Of a stretch of DNA of 6,951 nucleotides, positions 1 through 5,852 are shown piece by piece. Made by a program: the position numbers and the translations under genes. Origin of the DNA: Cyclobacteriaceae bacterium (lineage in GTDB: Bacteria > Bacteroidota > Bacteroidia > Cytophagales > Cyclobacteriaceae); assembly GCA_026994125.1 (NCBI GenBank), contig JALWRJ010000184.1, forward strand, positions 1 through 6,951. Direction: 5' to 3'. How positions within the stretch are numbered: position 1 is the first letter of the stretch; every line of letters begins with the position of its first letter. Below the pieces are notes generated by a model, which searched no databases, was not told the DNA's origin, and saw nothing but the letters and a program-made list of their open reading frames with translations.

Positions 1-203
1 GCCAGGGTAGTTAAATCTATGCAAGTAATGGCCTTTAGCAACCATGCAGCCTGCCATTCTTTTTTAACGGTACGCCTGGTACCCAGGGTGGCGGCTCGTC
101 TTTCAACTGCACTTCGATTTATTTTAACACTGTTTATTACACTCATATCGAGCGCCATACCGGGGTTCCGCTCCCCGGGAGTATCTGCCTTTTTCTTACT
201 CAT
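1..203 (-). CDS. deoC: Deoxyribose-phosphate aldolase, N-terminal part (runs off the left edge)
   Basis: The first 67 codons are present; the rest lies outside the window. DeoC is a cytoplasmic class I aldolase that splits 2-deoxyribose-5-phosphate into glyceraldehyde-3-phosphate and acetaldehyde in deoxynucleoside catabolism. The reverse strand reads from ATG at 203 without a stop to the edge. After a polar leader of about 25 residues comes NRSAVERRAATLGTRR, then WLLKAITCIDLTTL at about residues 54-67. The DLTTL stretch matches the conserved N-terminal DLTTL of DeoC (also in the E. coli enzyme), and the extended, Arg-rich N-terminus fits the longer Bacteroidota form. Start choice: ATG 203 is the first in frame; in-frame Met codons also occur at residues 16 and 20. 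There is no Shine-Dalgarno, as usual in this phylum. The catalytic Schiff-base lysine is beyond the edge, so the identification rests on the N-terminal motif alone. Confidence 0.82.
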   Translation of the reverse strand, partial: MSKKKADTPGERNPGMALDMSVINSVKINRSAVERRAATLGTRRTVKKEWQAAWLLKAITCIDLTTL

Positions 204-441
204 AAATTGCGTTCTTTATTGCCTATTTTGTAAAAAACTAAATAGAACGTGTAAAGTAACACAATAGATGTTAGAAACTGAATGAGTTACCCTCAAAATA
301 TTGCACTACGCTCCCTTAAAACACCTAAGCTGCGAAGTATGCAGGAACGTACTAATTAAAATTACAGACAATGCAGGTAAAAAATAACGGAAGCCGGCTA
401 AATTACGCCTGTTTATTTAGCAGCACCAACAAGCTAAGCAC
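204..441. other. Intergenic spacer between deoC and the upstream minus-strand gene
   Basis: No reading frame of coding character was found on either strand. The plus-strand frame from 19 to 267 that enters this spacer is only the shadow of deoC. Apart from the possible deoC promoter, the spacer holds a perfect 8-base palindrome, AGCCGGCT, near 393-400 on the plus strand. On the minus strand a run of T follows shortly after it. The palindrome has no loop, so I do not call it a terminator. Confidence 0.5.
233..264 (-). promoter_or_regulatory. Possible Bacteroidota-type promoter for deoC
   Basis: On the minus strand TTG (264-262) is followed after 21 bases by TAGTTTTT (240-233), seven of eight matches to the -7 consensus TAnnTTTG. 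Transcription would begin near 227, giving a leader of roughly 24 bases before the deoC ATG. The match is imperfect and the region is AT-rich, so chance is a real alternative. Confidence 0.3.
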
Positions 442-750
442 CTATAAATAAGTTCTTTTTTCTATAGGTATTTTTTTTACTTCCTTTATATTTTCGAGTG
501 TTTTTTCTAAAGCTAAATGAAATGCTTCCCGCACTGGACGATTGCCGAAAAACATATCATAAAGCTTTATTTCATTATATTTCTTCATTTTGTTGATAAG
601 TAGAATTGATTTATTAATAAAATCATCCTCATCATCACAACTATATGAAAGCAATCCAAACTGTAAAGTTAAATCGTGATTAAAAGTTTCTGCTTCAACT
701 ATTATGGCTCTATAAGCCTCCTCCGATAAATCGTCTGTATCTACTGGTAT
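442..750 (-). CDS. Unrecognised hypothetical protein; intact frame with no conventional start codon at its natural 5' end
   Basis: I do not recognise the family. The frame is open for 102 codons from ATA (750-748) to TAG (444-442) and is protein-like throughout: IPVDTDDLSEEAYRAIIVEA, then FNHDLTLQFG, and further on KLYDMFFGNRPVREAF. It is acidic in the N-terminal half, Lys-rich at the end, and has no signal peptide or membrane segment, so it is probably a small, mostly helical cytoplasmic protein. The only standard start in the N-terminal half is a TTG at 654, but the 32 codons before it have the same coding character, so starting there would cut the protein. Upstream in frame is TAA, directly before AAA ATA CCA GTA. 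A consensus promoter (774-803) would give a transcript starting about 20 bases before the ATA. Either AUA is used, the start was lost (ATG to ATA), or an indel in the six-A run disconnected an upstream start. The region is far more AT-rich than the genes at 2-6 kb. Confidence 0.55.
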   Translation of the reverse strand: MPVDTDDLSEEAYRAIIVEAETFNHDLTLQFGLLSYSCDDEDDFINKSILLINKMKKYNEIKLYDMFFGNRPVREAFHLALEKTLENIKEVKKIPIEKRTYL

Positions 751-773
751 TTTTTAAGTAATTTATTAAGTTG

Positions 774-803
774 CAAACATAAGGATAGTTATACTACTAG
801 CAA
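774..803 (-). promoter_or_regulatory. Consensus Bacteroidota promoter (TTG-N19-TATGTTTG)
   Basis: On the minus strand TTG (803-801), 19 bases, then TATGTTTG (781-774) is an exact match to the -33/-7 consensus TTG-N19-TAnnTTTG of the Bacteroidota housekeeping sigma factor. The expected transcription start is near 767-770. It reads into the start-less frame at 750-442. The ATG inside the -7 box (780-778) is followed by TAA after four codons, so it cannot be the start of that gene. Confidence 0.65.
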
Positions 804-876
804 TTGCTCAATGGGTTTTATATGCATTTATGGGAGTAAGTTTTATTAGTTTTAAATACTTAGATAGGTTTTTATA

Positions 877-1224
877 CTAATGCACAATGCCACATTCTTT
901 GCATAGTTTACGCTTGCCTGGTGGGCGTTTCTTTGGTTTGTGTTTATGCCCAAAATACGATGGGTCTGCGTATTGCGGTTTTTTCATGAGTCGGGCTAAT
1001 TTTTTATCTCGTTTTGCATTGGCTTGCATACGTTGCTCATACTCTTTTATTTTTTGGTCGTAATAGGTAATATAGGGGTGCTTATGGTACTTTTTTTTAG
1101 TTAGTTTTTTACCCGATGCAGCTACCCTGCTGGAACTACTTTTTAAAGCCTGTCCGGTACTAATACTATTTTGCCCAAACGATGGAGCAGCCAACAACAT
1201 GAGGATTATAAGTTTGTTTATCAT
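877..1224 (-). CDS. Small secreted, highly basic hypothetical protein with a C-terminal CxxC
   Basis: A 115-residue protein of unknown function. MINKLIILMLLAAPSFG is a typical short signal peptide, with cleavage likely near FGQ, so the mature chain is probably periplasmic or surface-exposed. The mature part opens with a Ser-rich stretch (SSSSR) and is then rich in Lys, Arg and His. It has a predicted helix (YYDQKIKEYEQRMQANAKR), a segment PQYADPSYFGHKHKPKKRPP, and the ending KRKLCKECGIVH. The CxxC next to His residues could bind metal or form a disulfide; this is inference. I recall similar short proteins with a 'KPKKRPxGKRK.CKEC' tail in Bacteroidota genomes, none with a known role. Start: the frame opens at 1281, but that ATG lies inside a strong terminator hairpin and the extra residues would bury the signal peptide. 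ATG 1224 is preferred, and ATG 1230 (MYMINK) is equally possible. No convincing promoter of its own was found. Confidence 0.72.
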   Translation of the reverse strand: MINKLIILMLLAAPSFGQNSISTGQALKSSSSRVAASGKKLTKKKYHKHPYITYYDQKIKEYEQRMQANAKRDKKLARLMKKPQYADPSYFGHKHKPKKRPPGKRKLCKECGIVH

Positions 1225-1246
1225 ATACATACAACAACCATCATCC

Positions 1247-1278
1247 AAAAAAATTGCCCCACCAAATGGCAGGGCAAT
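1247..1278 (-). terminator. Intrinsic terminator of the nuclease-like gene
   Basis: On the minus strand ATTGCCCTGCC (1278-1268) pairs with GGTGGGGCAAT (1263-1253). The stem is 11 bp including two G-U pairs, closed by the tetraloop ATTT, and six further T follow (1252-1247). It begins 36 bases after the stop of the nuclease-like gene, the expected position for its terminator. It lies just before the small secreted-protein gene, and its presence rules out the upstream start at 1281 for that gene. Confidence 0.85.
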
Positions 1279-1314
1279 CAAAAAATAACCAAAAACATGA
1301 TGAGTTATAATATT

Positions 1315-1863
1315 TTACTGGCTTTTAGCCCGGGCATTTAATTGTGTTCGGTAAAATACCCAGGGAGCCATCGGGTTTTCTTTTTTCCAAAGTCCTGCAT
1401 TTTTAGATTTAGCGGCTTCTTGCAACTTAACCAACTCTGCCTGGTTGGTATGGAACCTATCAACCCAACCAAAGCCGTCTTTAATCATTATTTCGTTTAT
1501 ACTTTTGCCATTTTTGGTAGTTACATACACCAACCTGTTTCCCCAGCGGTCTTTACCACTATACTCTACCAGCACATTTTTACCTGAAACCAGTTTTTGC
1601 AAATAGGCTGTGGCTTCGTTACCAAATTCCTGTCCTTGTTCCGGGGCATCCACTCCTTTTAATTTAACCAAAAAAGTATCGTCATCAACGGTAACTACTT
1701 TTAAGGTATTGCCGTCAACTACTTCAATAATTTGCTTAATAGGGGGCATGGTAGCGGCTACCGAAGCCTTAGACGAAAGCAGTAAAATAAAAATTAAAAT
1801 AAGCACTATCAAAATAAATGATATGGGGTGCTTAACGAGGGTTCCTATAGATTTCATCTTCAT
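1315..1863 (-). CDS. Thermonuclease (SNase-like) family protein, membrane-anchored, active-site positions altered
   Basis: A 182-residue protein of the staphylococcal nuclease family (SNase fold, an OB-type barrel with Ca2+-dependent phosphodiesterase activity in active members). Residues 1-13 are basic, 14-29 form one hydrophobic helix (signal anchor or signal peptide with possible cleavage near AVA-A-T at 35-38), and the SNase domain spans about 44-172. Landmarks: VVDGNTLKV (48-56), VKLKGVDAPEQGQEFG (66-81), GKDRWGNRLVYV (103-114), NEIMIKDGFGWV (123-134) and AGLWKKENPMAPWVFYR (156-172). Against S. aureus nuclease, D40 and E43 are kept (D72, E75), but D21 is Asn (N52), R35 is Lys (K67) and R87 aligns with N109, with Arg one place later (R110). 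Nuclease activity is therefore doubtful. Similar DGN/DRWGN forms occur in Bacteroidota as I recall, so this may be a subfamily trait. ATG 1863 gives MKMK; ATG 1857 is also possible. The gene is followed by a strong terminator, so it is probably monocistronic. Confidence 0.85.
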   Translation of the reverse strand: MKMKSIGTLVKHPISFILIVLILIFILLLSSKASVAATMPPIKQIIEVVDGNTLKVVTVDDDTFLVKLKGVDAPEQGQEFGNEATAYLQKLVSGKNVLVEYSGKDRWGNRLVYVTTKNGKSINEIMIKDGFGWVDRFHTNQAELVKLQEAAKSKNAGLWKKENPMAPWVFYRTQLNARAKSQ

Positions 1864-1882
1864 ATCGATTTATTGGGTAGTA

Positions 1883-1890
1883 CAAAGATG
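1883..1890 (-). promoter_or_regulatory. Possible -7 box for the nuclease-like gene
   Basis: CATCTTTG on the minus strand (1890-1883) matches TAnnTTTG at seven of eight bases and lies 19 bases before the ATG at 1863. No clear TTG is found at the expected -33 distance, so support is weak. Confidence 0.22.
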
Positions 1891-1966
1891 TGCAGTACCT
1901 AAGAAACTTTATACCCGCATTTATACGTAGAAGACCTTAGTATCTTAACTTAGAAAATCAGCAATA

Positions 1967-3673
1967 TCAGCGTTTTTGAGACATGCCGGCAGTTTTGTAT
2001 TTATTAATTGCATCGTACAAAACCTGGTGCAACAAGGGGCGCACATTTAATTGATAAAGCTTGCGGTTGTTTCTGGTAGGATACACCCGGTTAGACATAA
2101 AGATAAACAACAGACCGGTATCGGGATCGGCCCAGGCAAAGGTGCCGGTATAACCCGCATGGCCAAAACTATGGGGCGAGGCATCTAATGCAGTTGAGCC
2201 ATTGGCTTTATCAGACAATACCGGTTTGTCAAAACCAAGCCCTCTGCGGTTGCCCTGGTTGCAATAGTGGCAGCTCGTAAACAACTCCATGGTATTAGCC
2301 GAAATATATTGCCGGCCTCCATAGCGGCCTCTCCAAAGGTACATTTGCATTATTTTGGCTAAATCCAGTGTAGTGCCAAACAAACCGGCATTAGAGGATA
2401 CGCCAAGCATCATAGCTGCGCCTTCGTCATGCACCACCCCACGCAAAGGCATTTTTCTAAAAAAGGTATCTATTTCGGTAGGTACCATGCTATCTATGGG
2501 GTAAAACCTGGCCGGGTTATAGGTTATACTCGATGCCCCCAACGGCCTGTAAATATGTTCCTTTACATACGTTTCAAAATCAGCTCCAGTCAGGTTTTCT
2601 ATTATTTGCGGGTATAAATAAAACGACAAACCCGAGTACACATAACCCGGTTTTTCGTTTAAAGGCGACTTGCGAATTTGTTTGTAGATAGTTTGCTTAA
2701 AGTTTTTGTATAAATAAAGGTTAGGAGCCAATTTGTTTGGGTAAGTGGCTGAGGAATCGTGACTTAGGGTGTGCCGTTTAAAAGTTCCATTCTTTTTTAA
2801 TGTTGACTGCCAATAAGGAATCCAAGGTTTTAAACGGGCATTATGCGACAACACCTGGCGATAAACAAGGTTCTTTTTATTGCCCTTAGCAAAATAGGGC
2901 AAATAAGTACCCATAGTTGCATCCAGGCTAAATTTATTTTGGTCGTATAATTGCATTAAAACAGGTAAGGCTCCTGTTATTTTGGTTACCGAAGCAAAAT
3001 CATAGAGTAAATGTTTTTGAACGGGCTCCTTATTATCGTAGGTAAGATACCCATGTGTTTTGTGGTACACTACCCTACCATTTCGAGCCACCAGCACCTG
3101 TATGCCAGGTGCTACACCAGAATTGATAGCCCAGGTAATAATAGAATCTAATGTATGATATAAATAGGCAGAATCCATTTGAACTTCGGCAGGTGCGCCA
3201 AAGCTAAAACGTAAATTACCTTTGGTGGTAAGCCCCTGGCCTGCCTGGTAACCCAACACCTGCTTTGATAACCTGCTTGTGAAAGCCCGCCCACCAAACA
3301 ACTTTTGGCTAAGCAGGTCGAGGGTTTGCTTTTGGCCATCTTGCGCATAAATAATGGCATCGTAAACAGCCGTATCAATACTTGCCGGTTGTTGGCCACC
3401 TACAAGCACAAGCACCAACTTTGCGTTAGCAGGCTGCTCCCCTTTGCCATTGGTAATATAAATTTGTTGGTTGCCCTGGTTTTGGGTGTATCGTTGGCAA
3501 AACCGTGTTAGTTCGCTATTATATGCACCTATTTCTTTTTGCTCTAACTGCTTAAAAGGCAACAGGTTGTCGTTGTTTTTAAGTAACACAATTTCGGGGT
3601 TTACACTTTGTGCCTGCCCCGCCATACCAGCATACAGCGCAGCTAAAAGCAAGATTATTATTTTATTCTTCAT
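1967..3673 (-). CDS. Secreted beta-lactamase-family serine hydrolase with a reduced GH3 C-terminal domain (AmiE-like)
   Basis: A 568-residue protein with a signal peptide (1-22, MKNKIIILLLAALYAG, cleavage near GQAQ), so it is periplasmic or exported. Residues 25-160 resemble the C-terminal domain of GH3 enzymes: EIVLLKNNDNLLPF (27-40) is the typical 'xLLKNexxLLPl' entry, and DAIIYAQDG...KLFGGRAF (105-131) is the typical exit. Residues 161-560 are a PF00144 domain (class C beta-lactamase/PBP-like): SVTK nucleophile motif S228-K231, YSG at 346-348, and HAGYTG at 505-510 in the KTG position. The 'YDFASVTKI', 'LKPWIPYW' and 'RRGLGFDKP' segments match the hydrolase half of Bacteroidota GH3/beta-lactamase fusions, normally near 1,000 residues with an N-terminal NagZ-like GH3 barrel; that barrel is absent. 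By analogy with B. subtilis AmiE it may be an N-acetylmuramoyl-L-alanine amidase, but esterase or peptidase activity is equally compatible. Its ATG overlaps the glycosyltransferase stop by four bases, implying coupled translation. Confidence 0.88.
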   Translation of the reverse strand: MKNKIIILLLAALYAGMAGQAQSVNPEIVLLKNNDNLLPFKQLEQKEIGAYNSELTRFCQRYTQNQGNQQIYITNGKGEQPANAKLVLVLVGGQQPASIDTAVYDAIIYAQDGQKQTLDLLSQKLFGGRAFTSRLSKQVLGYQAGQGLTTKGNLRFSFGAPAEVQMDSAYLYHTLDSIITWAINSGVAPGIQVLVARNGRVVYHKTHGYLTYDNKEPVQKHLLYDFASVTKITGALPVLMQLYDQNKFSLDATMGTYLPYFAKGNKKNLVYRQVLSHNARLKPWIPYWQSTLKKNGTFKRHTLSHDSSATYPNKLAPNLYLYKNFKQTIYKQIRKSPLNEKPGYVYSGLSFYLYPQIIENLTGADFETYVKEHIYRPLGASSITYNPARFYPIDSMVPTEIDTFFRKMPLRGVVHDEGAAMMLGVSSNAGLFGTTLDLAKIMQMYLWRGRYGGRQYISANTMELFTSCHYCNQGNRRGLGFDKPVLSDKANGSTALDASPHSFGHAGYTGTFAWADPDTGLLFIFMSNRVYPTRNNRKLYQLNVRPLLHQVLYDAINKYKTAGMSQKR

Positions 3674-4629
3674 AAGGCTAAATTACTAAATCTATCCACG
3701 ATTTGGTAGTTTTTAAAGCCGCCAATTTCAAACCCGTTAAGTAAGTTAAGTTCCACCCACGATTTTAGCCTGTATTTTAAACGATCGTGCTTATAGCGCT
3801 GCCTGCCCGGGTTAGGGTGGCCTTTGTATTGCAACTTATCGGCCCAATCGAAGTTTGCTATACGTTGGTGCATTACTTTAGGGTGAGTGCCTTTAAAAAG
3901 AGGCACCCGGTTAAGGGGGCCATAATCGATGTCTGTAAGTGCCTGCACTTTTTCCTGTGGTCGCCACGATTGTATCATACCTGTTTGCTTAGTGGCCATG
4001 ATTTTAGGGGGGCGCACCCAACCATAATGATATATATAAAAAGGCAGAGAAGCTACTCGTAGTTTGCGAGTACCTTGCTTGTTTCTATAAAATTGTGCAG
4101 TGGCCTCAAATGTATCGTACACTCTAAACGATTGGGCATCGCGCCACGAATGAATAGTTGGCAGGTTTCGAATAATACGAATTTCGTTGGGGTACCACCC
4201 ATGGTGGGTAAAACAATGGTTATAATCGCCCCAAAAATGGCGGTATTTAAAAAGCAGTCCTTCTATGCCGGGGTTATCCTGGTAAAACAAACACGCTTGT
4301 TTTATGCCCTCCAAATCTTGCTCATGCACTACTTCATCGGCTTGTAAGTAAAAAAGCCATTGTCCACTACAAGCATTTTTGGCCACATCGGATAAGTAGG
4401 CATACAAGGTATTTTGCGGATATTTTTCGGGTTGCCATTGCGCTTCTACTATTTTAATTTTTGGAGAACCAATAGCTAGAATCAGTTCCAGTGTAGTATC
4501 GTCCGCATCACCGGGCACATAAGCAATAACAAACTCATCTACCAAAGGCAAAATGGATTGAATGGATTGCCTAACGGGATAGTCTAGCTTAACGGCATTT
4601 CGAACAAAGGTGTAGCCACTTACTAACAT
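3670..4629 (-). CDS. Glycosyltransferase family 2 protein
   Basis: A 319-residue cytoplasmic protein without membrane segments, of the inverting GT2 (GT-A fold) type. The N-terminal MLVSGYTFVRNAVKLDYPV (1-19), SILPLVDEFVIAYV (25-38) and the nucleotide-sugar-binding segment WLFYLQADEVVHE (91-103, with QADE at 96-99 in the DxD position) are characteristic. They are followed by a conserved region, GLLFKYRHFWGDY (124-136), EIRIIRN (149-155), HSWRDAQSF (160-168) and HYGWVR (201-206). This belongs to a common Bacteroidota GT2 group whose sugar donor and acceptor are, to my knowledge, unassigned. It is the first gene of a two-gene operon: its TGA overlaps the ATG of the serine hydrolase (ATGA), suggesting a joint role in envelope glycan metabolism (inference). 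The start ATG at 4629 is the only sensible one, since VSG.TFVRNA is the family N-terminus. A weak -7-like box, TTAATTTG (4651-4644 on the minus strand), lies 14 bases upstream, without a clear -33 element. Confidence 0.86.
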   Translation of the reverse strand: MLVSGYTFVRNAVKLDYPVRQSIQSILPLVDEFVIAYVPGDADDTTLELILAIGSPKIKIVEAQWQPEKYPQNTLYAYLSDVAKNACSGQWLFYLQADEVVHEQDLEGIKQACLFYQDNPGIEGLLFKYRHFWGDYNHCFTHHGWYPNEIRIIRNLPTIHSWRDAQSFRVYDTFEATAQFYRNKQGTRKLRVASLPFYIYHYGWVRPPKIMATKQTGMIQSWRPQEKVQALTDIDYGPLNRVPLFKGTHPKVMHQRIANFDWADKLQYKGHPNPGRQRYKHDRLKYRLKSWVELNLLNGFEIGGFKNYQIVDRFSNLAL

Positions 4630-4703
4630 AGCTGCAATGTTAGCAAATTAAGCGTGCATTGGTTAAAAATAGCTATAAAGTTTTATTCTTTGGCCTGCTG
4701 GTG

Positions 4704-4711
4704 TAGTTTTG
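4704..4711 (+). promoter_or_regulatory. -7 box TAGTTTTG immediately before the GT4 start (possible leaderless mRNA)
   Basis: TAGTTTTG is an exact match to TAnnTTTG and ends only four bases before the ATG at 4716. Transcription would start at or within a few bases of the initiation codon. The -33 region has TTT (about 4681-4684) rather than TTG at the right distance. A second arrangement, TTG (4659-4661) with TATTCTTTG (4684-4692), has non-standard spacing. Confidence 0.4.
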
Positions 4712-4715
4712 AGCT

Positions 4716-5834
4716 ATGCGCATAGGATTTGAAGCCAAACGCTTGTTTTTAAATGATAGAGGGCTGGGTAATTATGCCCGCAATTTGGTAAGTGGGCTTA
4801 TTAAATACGCTCCGGCTAATGAATACCTGCTATTAACGCCCAAGCAAAGTACTAAATTGGTTAGCCCTGATGCTATTTCGCACCCTAGCGTTGAGGTAAT
4901 TACCCCGGGAGGTGTGTTGGGAGCCTTATCCAAAAGTGCCTGGCGAAGCTTGCGCCTGGGGCGGGTGGCCAAAGCCAACCAGGTTGAACTGTTGCATGGT
5001 TTGGCGCAAGAGCTACCTATGGACATAAAAAAATCGGGAGCTAAATCGGTAGTTACCGTGCATGATATGATTTTTATGAAGCACCCGGAGTTTTACAAGG
5101 CCATTGATCGTAAAATTTATTACAGGAAATTAAGGTTTGCTACTAGTGCGGCAGACAAAATAATAGCCATTTCGGAGCAAACCAAAACCGATTTGCTACA
5201 TTACTTTAAACTGCCCGATGAAAAAATTGAAGTGGTGTACCAAAGTTGCAACGAAATTTTTTACACTCAGCGCAGTGCAGCTGAATTAGCTTTGGTTAAA
5301 GAAAAATGGAACCTGCCCGAAGCCTACTTGCTGTATGTGGGGGCACTCAACCCCAATAAAAATGTATTGGTAATTTTAGAAGCCATGCAGCAGTTAGGTG
5401 CATCGTTAGAGCTGCCTTTGGTAGTGGTAGGAAAAGGCATAGAATACAAAAAAAAACTAGTTGCTTATGCCTCTAAACACGGGTTACTAAACAGGCTGAT
5501 TTTTGCCAGCGAAATAGCCAACCCCAGCCCGCTGGAGTTGTCTTCGTTTTACCAAATGGCATCGGCCTTTATATTCCCCAGCCATTACGAAGGCTTTGGC
5601 ATTCCCCTGCTCGAAGCACGGTTTAGTGGCACACCGGTTATAGCCTCAAATAGTAGTTGCCTGCACGAAGCCGGAGGTAAACATACTGCCTATTTTAATC
5701 CTAATAGTGCCGAGGAACTGGCAAGTATGATAGCTGACATTGACCAGCTTGAAACCAAAGAGCCCGAAAATTTTAAATTAAAAACCATAACATCCCGTTT
5801 AATAGAGCTATATGCTCAAGTTCTAAACGCATAA
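4716..5834 (+). CDS. Glycosyltransferase family 4 (GT-B, 'glycosyl transferases group 1') protein
   Basis: A 372-residue soluble retaining GT-B glycosyltransferase, of normal length for the family. The N-terminal domain carries MRIGFEAKRLF and the glycine loop DRGLGNYARNLV (14-25), then LLHGLAQELP (92-101), VVTVHDMIF (112-120) and the linker AISEQTKTDLL (151-161). The C-terminal Rossmann domain begins at YLLYVGALNPNKN (204-216), has VVVGKG (236-241), and the donor-site motif FPSHYEGFGIPLLEA (287-301) with the EX7E pair E292 and E300. Such enzymes transfer a hexose from a nucleotide sugar to a lipid-linked or polysaccharide acceptor at the inner membrane face; the sugar cannot be told from sequence. 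The start is fixed by the conserved MRIGF.AKR opening. The gene diverges from the GT2 gene across 86 bases and converges on the GT14 operon. Its codon use and composition match the hydrolase and GT2, not the AT-rich right-hand operon. Confidence 0.9.
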   Translation: MRIGFEAKRLFLNDRGLGNYARNLVSGLIKYAPANEYLLLTPKQSTKLVSPDAISHPSVEVITPGGVLGALSKSAWRSLRLGRVAKANQVELLHGLAQELPMDIKKSGAKSVVTVHDMIFMKHPEFYKAIDRKIYYRKLRFATSAADKIIAISEQTKTDLLHYFKLPDEKIEVVYQSCNEIFYTQRSAAELALVKEKWNLPEAYLLYVGALNPNKNVLVILEAMQQLGASLELPLVVVGKGIEYKKKLVAYASKHGLLNRLIFASEIANPSPLELSSFYQMASAFIFPSHYEGFGIPLLEARFSGTPVIASNSSCLHEAGGKHTAYFNPNSAEELASMIADIDQLETKEPENFKLKTITSRLIELYAQVLNA

Positions 5835-5852
5835 TTTTATAGAATAAAATTA
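5832..5852. terminator. AT-only inverted repeat at the end of the GT4 gene (weak terminator candidate)
   Basis: TAATTTTAT (5832-5840), loop AGA, ATAAAATTA (5844-5852) form a perfect 9-bp stem that includes the TAA stop codon of the GT4 gene. It contains no G-C pairs and is not followed by a T-run on either strand, so termination would be weak at best. The position between convergent genes is the only contextual support. Confidence 0.3.

Noticed and set aside
19..267. Plus-strand 82-codon frame with a hydrophobic middle, resembling a small membrane protein
   Set aside because: It lies antisense to the deoC N-terminus, whose frame carries a recognisable motif; it is a shadow.
393..400. Palindrome AGCCGGCT near a T-run, as a terminator for the start-less frame
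   Set aside because: A loopless 8-base palindrome cannot form a hairpin, and flanking pairs do not extend it with a workable loop.
1610..1930. Plus-strand 106-codon frame opposite the nuclease-like gene
   Set aside because: It is fully antisense to a frame with clear SNase motifs, and its protein has no recognisable features.
1931..1966. Repeated CTAAG on the minus strand after the hydrolase stop, examined as a terminator
   Set aside because: The copies are direct rather than inverted, and only a 4-bp AAGA/TCTT stem can form.
3787..4347. Two plus-strand frames of about 90 codons opposite the GT2 gene
   Set aside because: They are antisense to a full-length, motif-bearing glycosyltransferase and have no coding character of their own.
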